Assembly: GCF_013408685.1 (NCBI RefSeq)
Contig: NZ_JACBZY010000001.1
Location: 3,224,001 to 3,288,000, forward strand
From: Schumannella luteola
GTDB lineage: Bacteria; Actinomycetota; Actinomycetes; Actinomycetales; Microbacteriaceae
DNA: 64,000 nt
Reading direction: 5' to 3'
Shown: one piece after another, positions 1-7,366 of the stretch
Layout of the letters: every line of letters begins with the position of its first letter
Position numbering within the stretch: position 1 is the first letter of the stretch
Notes under the pieces: model-generated
Seen by the model: the letters and a program-made list of their open reading frames with translations, nothing else
Databases searched by the model: none
What the model was told of the DNA's origin: nothing
Position numbers and translations under genes: made by a program

Positions 1-365
1 TAGCGGCCCGCGATCGTCGCGAAGCGGGTGGCCAGCACCGATCCGATCGAGAAGTTCGGCACGACGATGACGCCCAGGTCGGGCAGCTCGGCGAGTCGGT
101 GGCCGAGCTTCGCGAGACGCTCGGCGTTCCAGCCGGAGGTGCCGACGAGCACCGGCTTGCCGGCGGCGAGCGCCGCCTCGACGACCGTGGGCGATACGAC
201 CGGGATGGTCATGTCGACGACGAGGTCGACGTCGGCGAGCGCCTCCAGCCCGTCTTTCGACGACAGTCGGGCCGCGACCTCGAAGCCCTCGGTGCGGTCG
301 ATCAGATCGGCGGCGAGGCCACCCAGCTTTCCGGTGGCGCCGACGACGGCGACTCGTGAGGTCAT
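1..365 (-). CDS. dapB: 4-hydroxy-tetrahydrodipicolinate reductase, N-terminal part
   Basis: NAD(P)H-dependent reduction step of the diaminopimelate/lysine pathway. The gene runs off the left end, so only about 121 N-terminal residues are seen. The start is followed by a Rossmann fingerprint (VAVVGATGKLG), then VDMTIP, the nucleotide-contact loop GTSGWN and PNFSIGS, all in DapB order. The catalytic His-His/Lys region lies outside the window. The ATG at 363-365 has no Shine-Dalgarno; a TAGGCT box (373-378, minus strand) ends 7 nt before it, which fits a leaderless transcript. pnp, M16 peptidase and dapB in this order is a common actinobacterial arrangement. Confidence 0.95.
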   Translation of the reverse strand, partial: MTSRVAVVGATGKLGGLAADLIDRTEGFEVAARLSSKDGLEALADVDLVVDMTIPVVSPTVVEAALAAGKPVLVGTSGWNAERLAKLGHRLAELPDLGVIVVPNFSIGSVLATRFATIAGR

Positions 366-372
366 GGCATCC

Positions 373-378
373 AGCCTA
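373..378 (-). promoter_or_regulatory. -10 box for leaderless dapB
   Basis: TAGGCT on the minus strand, 7 nt upstream of the dapB ATG, with no ribosome binding site between. It matches the TAnnnT actinobacterial -10 pattern and the same geometry is seen at several other starts in this window. Confidence 0.55.
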
Positions 379-461
379 GGCGAGCACGCAGTGCGCGACC
401 GGCGAGCCCGATGCGGCGACGGCATCCGTGTTCGAGCCGGATCGGAGCGGGACGACCGCGC

Positions 462-1235
462 TCAGCGCGACGGCAGCGTGAGGATCTCGGCGCCCGATTC
501 GGTGATCGCGATCGTGTGCTCGGTGTGGGCCGTGCGGCACCCGGTCGAGCTGCGCAGGGTCCAGCCGTCGGCATCTGTCACCAGCACGTCCGTGTCGGCC
601 ATGACCCAGGGCTCGAGCGCGAGCAGGAGTCCGGGGCGCAGGCGGTAGCCGCGGCCGGGTCGGCCGTCGTTGGCGACGTGCGGGTCGCCGTGCATGGTCG
701 AGCCGATGCCGTGCCCGCCGAACTCGAGGTTGATCGGGTAGCCCTCGGCGCCGAGCACCTGGCCGATCGCGTGCGAGAGGTCGCCCGTGCGCACGTCGGG
801 GCCGGCGATCGCGATCGCGGCGGCGAGCGCGCGCTGGGTGACGTCGATGAGCGCGAGGTCCTCGGCGCGGGCCGACTCCCCCACGACGAAGCTGATCGCG
901 GCGTCGGCGGCGATGCCGTCGAGCAGCACCGCGAGGTCGAGGGTGAGCAGGTCGCCGTCGACGAGGGCGTAGTCGTGCGGCATGCCGTGCAGCACGGCAT
1001 CGTTGACGGCGGTGCAGACGTAGTGACCGAAGGGGCCGTTGCCGAAGGAGGGCGCGTAGTCGACGTAGCAGGACTCGGCACCCGCGTCGATGATGAGTTG
1101 CCGCGTGATCTCGTCGAGCTCGAGCAGGTTCGTGCCGACGAGGCTCTTCGTTTTGAGGGTCTGCAGGATATCGCCGACGAGGGCGCCCGTCGCGCGCGCC
1201 TTGTCGACCTCGGCCGGGGTCAGGATCTCGATCAC
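462..1235 (-). CDS. map: type I methionine aminopeptidase
   Basis: Removes the initiator methionine from nascent proteins; cytosolic dinuclear metalloenzyme. The 257-residue protein carries all five expected metal ligands: Asp100 (LTLDLAV), Asp111 (AADAAIS), His175 (GGHGIG), Glu208 (ALEPWV) and Glu239 (AHTEHT). It has no N-terminal zinc-finger extension. It starts with GTG and has no Shine-Dalgarno; a TATAGT box ends 6 nt before the start. It is divergent from a small XRE-type regulator across only 59 nt, which suggests the regulator controls it. Actinobacteria commonly have two Map paralogs; this one is not next to secY/adk, so it is probably the accessory copy (inference). Confidence 0.93.
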   Translation of the reverse strand: MIEILTPAEVDKARATGALVGDILQTLKTKSLVGTNLLELDEITRQLIIDAGAESCYVDYAPSFGNGPFGHYVCTAVNDAVLHGMPHDYALVDGDLLTLDLAVLLDGIAADAAISFVVGESARAEDLALIDVTQRALAAAIAIAGPDVRTGDLSHAIGQVLGAEGYPINLEFGGHGIGSTMHGDPHVANDGRPGRGYRLRPGLLLALEPWVMADTDVLVTDADGWTLRSSTGCRTAHTEHTIAITESGAEILTLPSR

Positions 1236-1241
1236 GGGATA

Positions 1242-1288
1242 ACTATACCGGTCATAAAGTACCGGCCAGACAATACCGGGACTATCAT
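1242..1288. promoter_or_regulatory. divergent leaderless promoters with periodic TACCGG repeats
   Basis: The 59-nt gap between map and the XRE gene holds a TATAGT -10 box for map (1242-1247, minus strand) and a TATCAT -10 box for the XRE gene (1283-1288, plus strand). Each ends exactly 6 nt before its start codon. Between them TACCGG occurs three times in the same orientation, starting at 1246, 1260 and 1274, an exact 14-bp period. This is a plausible operator for the adjacent helix-turn-helix protein; that role is inferred. Confidence 0.55.
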
Positions 1289-1294
1289 CGGGCC

Positions 1295-1588
1295 ATGGTC
1301 CGACTGCCGCTCACCCCCGCCGAACTCGAGCGCGGGGAGCGACTCGGGTCGCTGCTGCGCTCGGCCCGCGGCGATCGCTCGCCCCTCGCCGTGGCTCTCG
1401 ACGCCGGCATCTCGCCCGAGACGCTGCGCAAGATCGAGACCGGCCGCATCGCGACCCCCGCCTTCCCCACGATCGCCGCCCTCGCGGAGGTGCTCGGCCT
1501 CTCGCTCGACGCGGTGTGGGCCGAGGTCACGGCCGGCGAGCACCGCACCGCCGGGGCCCGAGTCGCCGCGCATCCCGTCGCGATCTGA
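1295..1588 (+). CDS. XRE-family helix-turn-helix regulator
   Basis: A 97-residue protein made of almost nothing but a Cro/C1-type helix-turn-helix (about residues 14-72): LGSLLRSARGDRS, then AGISPETLRKIETGR, then IAALAEVLGLSLDAVW. No effector domain is visible. It is divergent from map with a 59-nt shared promoter region containing three evenly spaced TACCGG repeats, so it probably regulates itself and map. The ATG lies 6 nt after a TATCAT box and lacks a Shine-Dalgarno. Confidence 0.88.
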   Translation: MVRLPLTPAELERGERLGSLLRSARGDRSPLAVALDAGISPETLRKIETGRIATPAFPTIAALAEVLGLSLDAVWAEVTAGEHRTAGARVAAHPVAI

Positions 1589-1628
1589 CGCGGCGCGCGG
1601 GGTGCCCCGCGCGTTCTAGCCTGGGATC

Positions 1629-2111
1629 GTGACCGACTTCCGCGAGACCGCCGTCGACTCCCCCGACGCCCAGACGCTGCTCACCGAGTACTTCACCGGA
1701 CGCGAGAAGAGCTTCCCCTCAGCCCAGGGCACGTACCAGGTCAACCTGCCCGACCCGGCGGTGTTCCGCGGCGATCGCGGCCTGTTCCTCGTCGTGGCCG
1801 ACGGCGACGAGCTGCTGGGATGCGGCGGCATCCGTCGCATCGACGACGGCCCGCTCGGGGCGCGCTGGGAGATCAAGCACCTCTATGTGCGCGAGGCCGC
1901 GCGCGGTCGCCGGCTCGGTCGCGGCATCCTCGAGGAGCTCGAGCGCAGGGCGGCGGAGCACGGCGCCGCCGAGCTCGTGCTCGACACGAACGACAGCCTC
2001 GAAGCGGCCGGCGGCCTGTACCGCAGCTCGGGCTACGTCACCGTCGAGCCCTACAACGACAACCCCAACGCGACGACCTGGTACGCGAAGCCGGTCGCGC
2101 CGGTCGCCTGA
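1629..2111 (+). CDS. GNAT family N-acetyltransferase
   Basis: A 160-residue acetyl-CoA-dependent acyltransferase of unknown substrate. Visible GNAT features are a beta4 strand followed by the acetyl-CoA pyrophosphate loop (ARGRRLGRGIL, about residues 91-101) and the C-terminal motif LYRSSGY. The GTG start has no Shine-Dalgarno but is preceded at 6 nt by a TAGCCT box (1617-1622), consistent with leaderless expression. It lies 40 nt after the XRE gene on the same strand but probably has its own promoter. It is convergent with the histidine phosphatase. Confidence 0.9.
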   Translation: MTDFRETAVDSPDAQTLLTEYFTGREKSFPSAQGTYQVNLPDPAVFRGDRGLFLVVADGDELLGCGGIRRIDDGPLGARWEIKHLYVREAARGRRLGRGILEELERRAAEHGAAELVLDTNDSLEAAGGLYRSSGYVTVEPYNDNPNATTWYAKPVAPVA

Positions 2112-2147
2112 GCCCCGGTCCGGCAGCTCCAGCTCAGTTGCTCCGGA

Positions 2148-2750
2148 TCAGTAGGGCTGGTCGACGGGGAGGCCCGTGCGCAGCTCGGCCGGCAGGTGCC
2201 CGAGGTCGTTGTGCGTGAGCAGCACCGGGGGCTTCGCCGAGCGGACGCGGATGATCGTGAGGCCGCAGTTCGCCTGGTTCACACCCATCCAGCGCCACGG
2301 CGCCGCGCCGAAGGCGTGCGCCACGAAGGCCGCGATGACGAAGTTGTGGGTGATGAGCAGCTCGTGGCGGTCGTCGCGCGAGGGGGTCATCCACTCCGAG
2401 AAGGCATCCGACATCTGCGCCTCGCCCGCGTCGATCTCCTCGGGGGTGACGCCGCCGAAGAACGACTCGAAGCTGTGCGGCATGTCGGGCGACGGGCCGG
2501 CGGGGATGCAGTCCATGAGCAGCGCCGAGGGCTCCGCCTCGAGCGAGGGCAGCCGCTCGGTCATGATCTTCGCGGTCTCCTGCGCGCGCTGCAGCGGGGA
2601 GGTGAAGGCCGCGTCGAAGGGGACGCCGCCGAGGCGCTCGGCGATCGCGCGCGCCTGGCGCACGCCGCGCGGGCTCAGCGGGCCGTCGGGCAGGCCGAAC
2701 TCGGCGTCACGCTGCTCGCCATGGCGCACGAGGTAGAGGAAACGGGACAC
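2148..2750 (-). CDS. histidine phosphatase family protein
   Basis: About 200 residues with the phosphoglycerate-mutase/acid-phosphatase signature: LVRHGEQ near the N-terminus supplies the phospho-accepting histidine and LLITHNF further on the second histidine. The substrate is unknown. I place the start at the GTG at 2748-2750 because AGGAG lies 7 nt upstream and homologs begin close to this SRFLYLVRHGE stretch. A GTG at 2775-2777 would overlap the upstream M16 peptidase stop as GTGA and add nine residues. Either way it is translationally linked to that peptidase. Confidence 0.88.
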   Translation of the reverse strand: MSRFLYLVRHGEQRDAEFGLPDGPLSPRGVRQARAIAERLGGVPFDAAFTSPLQRAQETAKIMTERLPSLEAEPSALLMDCIPAGPSPDMPHSFESFFGGVTPEEIDAGEAQMSDAFSEWMTPSRDDRHELLITHNFVIAAFVAHAFGAAPWRWMGVNQANCGLTIIRVRSAKPPVLLTHNDLGHLPAELRTGLPVDQPY

Positions 2751-2773
2751 GGGAGCTCCTGGGTTCGTGGGGG

Positions 2774-4138
2774 TCACGCGGCGGAGGGCTCGTCGCTGAG
2801 CCCGGCGATGCCGGTGAAGTCGTTCTCGGTGACGGCGCCGACGGCCGCGAGGCTGAGCGGACGCTCGGCCAGGTCGGCGGCGAGGCGCTCCACGTCGGCG
2901 AGCTCGACCGCGTCGAGGCGGCGCAGGCTCTCGTCGAGGTCGAGGAACTCACCGGTGCCGAGCTCGCTGCGGCCGAGCCGGCTCATGCGGGTGTCGCTGT
3001 CTTCGAGGGCGAGCGCCGCGCCGCCGGCCATCTGGCCGCGGGCGCGCGTCAGCTCCTCGGCGGTGATGCCGTCGCTCGCGATCGCGCGCAGCTGACCGAG
3101 CATGAGGTCGACGACCTCCGGGGCATTGCGCGGGGCGCAGCCGGCGTAGAGGCCGAAGACGCCGGCGTCCGAGTAGGCCGAGGCGTAGGAGTAGACCGAA
3201 TAGGCGAGTCCGCGCTTCTCGCGGATCTCCTGGAAGAGACGCGACGACATCCCGCCGCCCAGCACCGCATTGAGCACGCCGAGCTCGCTGCGGCGATCGT
3301 CGGAGCCGTTGATGCCGGTCGTGCCGACGTAGAGATTGACCTGCTCGAGCGGACGGTCGACGACCACGAGCGAGCTGCCGCGCTCGATGAGGGCGGATGC
3401 GAAGGGGCGGCGCGCAGCGGGCGCCGCGGCGGCGTCGAGATCCCAGCCGGCCGCGCGGAGCCCGCGCTCGACCCAGCCCACGAGGGCGTCGTGATCGACG
3501 GCGCCGGCCACCGTGATGACGAGCTCGCTCGGCGAGTAGTGGCGGCGGTAGTGCTGCCAGACGGCGTCGCGACCGACCGCGCGGATCGACTCGGGGCTGC
3601 CGCCGATCGGGCGCCCCAGCGGGTGCGCGCCGAGCACCGCCTCGACGAAGCGCTCGCCCGCGACATCGCCCGGGTCGTCGTCGGCCATCGCCAGCTCTTC
3701 GAGGATGACGCCGCGCTCGCTCTCGAACTCCTCGGCATCCAGCACGCTCGAGGTCACCATGTCGGCGAGCACGGTCACGGCCATCTCGAGGTCGAGGTCG
3801 CGCACCTTCGCGTAGTAGCAGGTGTGCTCCTTCGCGGTGAGGGCGTTGTTCTCGCCGCCGACCGCGTCGAAGGCGACCGCGATGTCGAGCGCGCTGCGCT
3901 CGGCCGTGCCCTTGAAGAGCAGGTGCTCGAGGAAGTGCGTGGAGCCGAATCCACCCGTGGTCTCGTCGCGCGATCCGACGGCGACCCAGTAGCCGACGGT
4001 GGCGCTCTGCGCACCGGGCACGCTCTCGCTGAGGATGCGCACTCCGCTCGGGAGCACGGAGCGCCGCACCCGCGAGCCGCCGGCGGCGGTCACGTCGAGT
4101 TCGGGCAGATCGAGCGGGAGGCGGACAGCTCTGTTCAT
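2774..4138 (-). CDS. M16 (pitrilysin/processing peptidase-like) zinc metallopeptidase
   Basis: A 454-residue inverzincin with the inverted zinc motif HFLEH (His68, Glu71, His72) in GSTHFLEHLLFKGT, followed by the downstream glutamate region and the second M16 lobe with RLFQEIREKRGLAYSVYS. Single-domain members of this type sit next to pnp and dapB in many actinobacteria and firmicutes; here the TetR, aldo/keto reductase and PEBP genes are inserted between it and pnp. The ATG is preceded by TAGGCT at 9 nt and has no clear Shine-Dalgarno. The substrate is unknown. Confidence 0.92.
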   Translation of the reverse strand: MNRAVRLPLDLPELDVTAAGGSRVRRSVLPSGVRILSESVPGAQSATVGYWVAVGSRDETTGGFGSTHFLEHLLFKGTAERSALDIAVAFDAVGGENNALTAKEHTCYYAKVRDLDLEMAVTVLADMVTSSVLDAEEFESERGVILEELAMADDDPGDVAGERFVEAVLGAHPLGRPIGGSPESIRAVGRDAVWQHYRRHYSPSELVITVAGAVDHDALVGWVERGLRAAGWDLDAAAAPAARRPFASALIERGSSLVVVDRPLEQVNLYVGTTGINGSDDRRSELGVLNAVLGGGMSSRLFQEIREKRGLAYSVYSYASAYSDAGVFGLYAGCAPRNAPEVVDLMLGQLRAIASDGITAEELTRARGQMAGGAALALEDSDTRMSRLGRSELGTGEFLDLDESLRRLDAVELADVERLAADLAERPLSLAAVGAVTENDFTGIAGLSDEPSAA

Positions 4139-4303
4139 GGCCCGACGAGCCTACGTCACGCCTCCGTCACGAGCCTCGGGGCGAGCCCGGGAAGCCGGAG
4201 GGGCCCGGATCGGCGACCCGACGCCGTGGATTCCGGGCGCCCGGGAGCGGAGGCGTGCTCCGATCGCGGTCGAGCGCGACCCCCGAACTGGGGTCGGATC
4301 ATA

Positions 4304-4345
4304 GCGGACAGACAGACACGTCTGTCTGTCCGCATCACGTACACT
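4304..4345 (+). promoter_or_regulatory. strong palindrome (probable TetR operator) with a TACACT -10 box
   Basis: In the 425-nt gap before the TetR gene, GCGGACAGACAGA (4304-4316) and TCTGTCTGTCCGC (4321-4333) form perfect 13-bp inverted arms around CACG. The GACA/TGTC repeats inside the arms are typical of TetR-family operators. TACACT at 4340-4345 is a possible -10 box, which would put the palindrome across the -35 region. The rest of the gap (4139-4303 and 4346-4563) shows no credible gene; it would form a long leader of about 210 nt. Confidence 0.6.
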
Positions 4346-4563
4346 CGAGCGCACGGACCGGCGGAGCGGGTCCCGTCACACCGGCCGAGGCGAGCCGGGG
4401 TCGTCCCCTCGACCCGGAGCAGTACGCCAGTCCCGATCGGCCGGACGGGAGCGCTCCGCCGACGTCCGCGAACTGGTCGCGACCGGCTCACCCGAGGTCG
4501 AGCGCGACACACCCGTCAGGATCAGGAGTGGCCGGCAACCGCGGCCCGTCAGAAGGAACGCCC

Positions 4564-5151
4564 GTGCCGATCACCTCCCCGCTCACCGCGAGCACCCGGC
4601 CCATCGCCCCGGCCAAGCTGCGCATCCTGCAGACCGCCGACACCCTGTTCACGTCGGAGGGCATCCGCAACGTCGGCATCGACCGCCTCATCGGCGAGTC
4701 GAAGGTGACCAAGGCGACCTTCTACAAGCACTACGGCTCGAAGGACCGCCTGATCCTCGACTACCTCGGCTACCGCCACGAGCTCGAGAACGGCCGCATC
4801 GACGAGCGCGCCGCCGGCAGCGCCGAGGGCGTCGTGCGCGCCGTCGTCGAGCTGGCGATCAGCGACATCGAGGGCGACGGCTTCCGCGGCGACCCCTTCA
4901 CGAACGCCGCCGCCGAGTTCCCCGAGCCCGGCCACCCGGCCCGCGCGATCGTGCGCGAGCACCGCGAGCTGCTCGCCGAGCGTCTCGACGACGCGCTGCG
5001 CGAGCTCGGCCACCCGATGGCCGGCGAAGCGGCCGACGACCTCGTGCTCGCTCGCGACGGCGCCCTCAGCGGCGCGTTCTCGGGTGACGCGATCGCGGCG
5101 AAGAGCGCACTGCAGCGCAGCCTCGACCGCACCCTCGCCGCCGCGAGCTGA
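4564..5151 (+). CDS. TetR/AcrR family transcriptional regulator
   Basis: About 195 residues. The N-terminal helix-turn-helix is clear (ILQTADTLFTSEGIRNVGID, then SKVTKATFYKHYGSKDRLI), followed by an all-helical ligand-binding domain with no recognisable ligand signature. The GTG start at 4564 has AAGGAA at a good distance; the open frame further upstream reads promoter sequence. A near-perfect palindrome at 4304-4333 is the likely operator, implying autorepression. The neighbours (M16 peptidase divergent, aldo/keto reductase convergent) give no obvious target gene. Confidence 0.92.
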   Translation: MPITSPLTASTRPIAPAKLRILQTADTLFTSEGIRNVGIDRLIGESKVTKATFYKHYGSKDRLILDYLGYRHELENGRIDERAAGSAEGVVRAVVELAISDIEGDGFRGDPFTNAAAEFPEPGHPARAIVREHRELLAERLDDALRELGHPMAGEAADDLVLARDGALSGAFSGDAIAAKSALQRSLDRTLAAAS

Positions 5152-5240
5152 CGACTCCCGCGCCGGCGGAGAGGCGAACGCACAGCCCGCCGGTGCGGTG
5201 ACCTTCTTCGATGCAGCGCGCTCACCCGCGCGATCGCACA

Positions 5241-5278
5241 CGAGACCCCGAGCGGAGCTGGAGCCGCTCGGGGTCTCG
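5241..5278. terminator. bidirectional hairpin terminator
   Basis: CGAGACCCCGAGCGG (5241-5255) and its exact reverse complement (5264-5278) form a 15-bp stem with an 8-nt loop between the convergent TetR and aldo/keto reductase genes. There is no long T-tract, as usual in high-GC actinobacteria. Confidence 0.8.
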
Positions 5279-5305
5279 CACGTGCGGGCGGATGACGCCG
5301 ACGGC

Positions 5306-6448
5306 TCAGAAGCCCTCGCTGGCGCGGTCGAGACGCTCGACCTGCTGACGGGTCAGCGCCAGGGTCGCCGCCTGGGTCAGGTCGAACACCTGCTCGGGTG
5401 AGCTCGCCGAGACCACCGGGGCCGTCACGAGCGGCTTCGAGAGCAGCCAGGCGAGCGCGACCGTCGCGGGGGCCGCATCCCGTTCGCGCCCGATGTCGCG
5501 CAGCGTGTTGACCACGCGGGCGGCGCTGCGCGAGAAGAACTGAGCGAGACTGCGGCCGCGGGATCCGGCAGGCAGGTCGCGACGACCGCGGTACTTGCCG
5601 CTGAGCGCGCCGCCGGCGAGCGGGAAGCGCGGCATCATCGCGAGCCCCTGCTGGGCCGCCACGGGGGCGATGTCGCGCTCGAACTCACGCCGGAACAGCA
5701 GGCTGTACTGGTTCTGCACCGCGATCATCGGCGCGACGCCGAGGTGAGCGCAGGCGACGCGCGCCAGGAACAGCCGCTCGCCCGTGTGGTCGGAGCCGCC
5801 GAACCAGCGCACCTTGCCGGCGCGGATCAGGTCGTCGACCGCGAGCAGGGTCTCGTCGAACTCCACCTCGGGGTCGTCGATGTGCAGGTAGAGCAGGTCG
5901 ATGCGGTCGGTCTGCAGGCGCCGCAGCGAGGCCTCGACGGCGGCCGTGACGGAACGACCGGAGAGCCCGGGGTGCTCGTCGCTCTTGCCGACCTTCGTCG
6001 CGAGCACCATGTCGTCGCGCGCGCCGCGGTCGCGCATCCACCGGCCGATCATCGTCTCGCTGCGCCCCGCGGCGTAGGAGTCGGCCGTGTCGAGGAAGTT
6101 GCCGCCCTGAGCGCGGTAGACGTCGAGGATGCCGTCGACGATAGGGCCGTCGGCGGTCCAGCCGAAGACGTTGCCGCTGAGCGCGACCGGGAAGACGCGG
6201 AGGTCGGAGATGCCGACCCGGCGACGGCGCGGGGCGAGATCGCCGTAGACGGTCGCGGTCTGGGCGGTGGTAGGCGCGAGACGCGGAGCGATCGCCAGTT
6301 CGCCGGTGAGCTCGTCGAGGGTGGTGCCGGAGGCGCGGGATGCGGCGGGCGGCGCAGTCGCACCGCTCGCGGATGCCGCGGCACCCGACAGCGCTGTCGG
6401 CGCAGGTCGAGCCGGCGCGGGGACTCCGCGGTCCGACTCGTCGCTCAT
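5306..6448 (-). CDS. aldo/keto reductase
   Basis: NADPH-dependent carbonyl reductase of the AKR (TIM-barrel) superfamily, 380 residues from the chosen ATG. The catalytic tetrad is visible: Asp and Tyr in FLDTADSYAAGRSE, Lys in LATKVG and His in LYLHIDDP. The first ~75 residues are a low-complexity Ala/Pro/Ser-rich extension not normal for the family. I chose the ATG at 6446-6448 because GGGGAGAGG precedes it; the frame is open 84 nt further upstream but has no ribosome binding site. Substrate unknown. Confidence 0.9.
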   Translation of the reverse strand: MSDESDRGVPAPARPAPTALSGAAASASGATAPPAASRASGTTLDELTGELAIAPRLAPTTAQTATVYGDLAPRRRRVGISDLRVFPVALSGNVFGWTADGPIVDGILDVYRAQGGNFLDTADSYAAGRSETMIGRWMRDRGARDDMVLATKVGKSDEHPGLSGRSVTAAVEASLRRLQTDRIDLLYLHIDDPEVEFDETLLAVDDLIRAGKVRWFGGSDHTGERLFLARVACAHLGVAPMIAVQNQYSLLFRREFERDIAPVAAQQGLAMMPRFPLAGGALSGKYRGRRDLPAGSRGRSLAQFFSRSAARVVNTLRDIGRERDAAPATVALAWLLSKPLVTAPVVSASSPEQVFDLTQAATLALTRQQVERLDRASEGF

Positions 6449-6720
6449 GCGCCTCTCCCCTGGCTCGCGAGCCGGGAACGTGCCGGTGCGCACGACCCGA
6501 TTGCGATGCAGGCTATCGCCGGCCTCCGACACGCCGCCGACCGGCGCGCTGAATCGTTACCGATCCTCGACCTTCGAGCCGGTTCGACGCCGCTCGACGC
6601 CGCGAATCCGACTGTTCGCCGACATCCGTCGTCATCATCCGGCACGCCGCTCGCCCTCCGCCCTAGCCTGACGACGCGCGGCTCGACGGCCGCCGCGATC
6701 GAGACGAGAGAGGACCGCCC

Positions 6721-7251
6721 ATGGCGAACGACCCGAACTGGCGACTGCCCGAGGTTCCGAGCTTCGAGCTCACCAGCACCGACTTCGAGCCCGGCGGGGC
6801 GCTGCCGACCAGCGCTCGATCGGCGATCTTCGGCGCGGGCGGCGACGACCGCTCCCCCGCTCTCGCCTGGAGCGGCGCGCCCGAGGGCACCCGGAGCTTC
6901 GTGCTCACCGTCTACGACCCCGACGCCCCGACGGGCAGCGGCTTCTGGCACTGGTCGGTGCGCGACATCCCCGGCGACGCGGCGTCCCTTCCGGGCGACG
7001 CCGGCAACCCGGATGCGGCGCTGCTGCCCGCCGGCGTCGTCACCGGGCCGAACGAGGCCGGCCTGCAGCGCTTCCTCGGCGCCGCGCCGCCCTCGGGGCA
7101 TGGCGAGCACCGCTATTTCTTCACGCTCACGGCGCTCGACGTGCCGACCCTCGAGGTGGATGCCGCGGCGACGCCGGCGATCATCGGCTTCACGATGCTC
7201 GGGCACGTGCTCGGCCGGGCGCAGCTGATCGGCACCACGATCACCGAGTAG
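6721..7251 (+). CDS. YbhB/YbcL family (PEBP, Raf kinase inhibitor-like) protein
   Basis: A 176-residue phosphatidylethanolamine-binding-protein fold. Signature stretches are YDPDAPTGSGFWHWSVRDIP and GEHRYFFTLTALD, which form the conserved anion-binding pocket. There is no signal peptide, so it is cytosolic. GAGAGGA lies at a good distance from the ATG. Bacterial members have no firmly established role. It is followed by a hairpin terminator shared with convergent pnp. Confidence 0.93.
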   Translation: MANDPNWRLPEVPSFELTSTDFEPGGALPTSARSAIFGAGGDDRSPALAWSGAPEGTRSFVLTVYDPDAPTGSGFWHWSVRDIPGDAASLPGDAGNPDAALLPAGVVTGPNEAGLQRFLGAAPPSGHGEHRYFFTLTALDVPTLEVDAAATPAIIGFTMLGHVLGRAQLIGTTITE

Positions 7252-7292
7252 CCGCCGGTCACGGCCGGCCGCGAACGCCGGCCGCGGACGCC

Positions 7293-7330
7293 GAAGGGCC
7301 CGACCCCGCTGAAGCGGAGCCGGGCCCTTC
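7293..7330. terminator. bidirectional hairpin terminator between the PEBP gene and pnp
   Basis: GAAGGGCCCG (7293-7302) pairs with CGGGCCCTTC (7321-7330); the 18-nt interior contains a further CCGC/GCGG stem. It lies between two convergent genes. Confidence 0.8.
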
Positions 7331-7366
7331 GTCAGTGGATCAGCAGATCCGGGGCGATCCGGAGGA

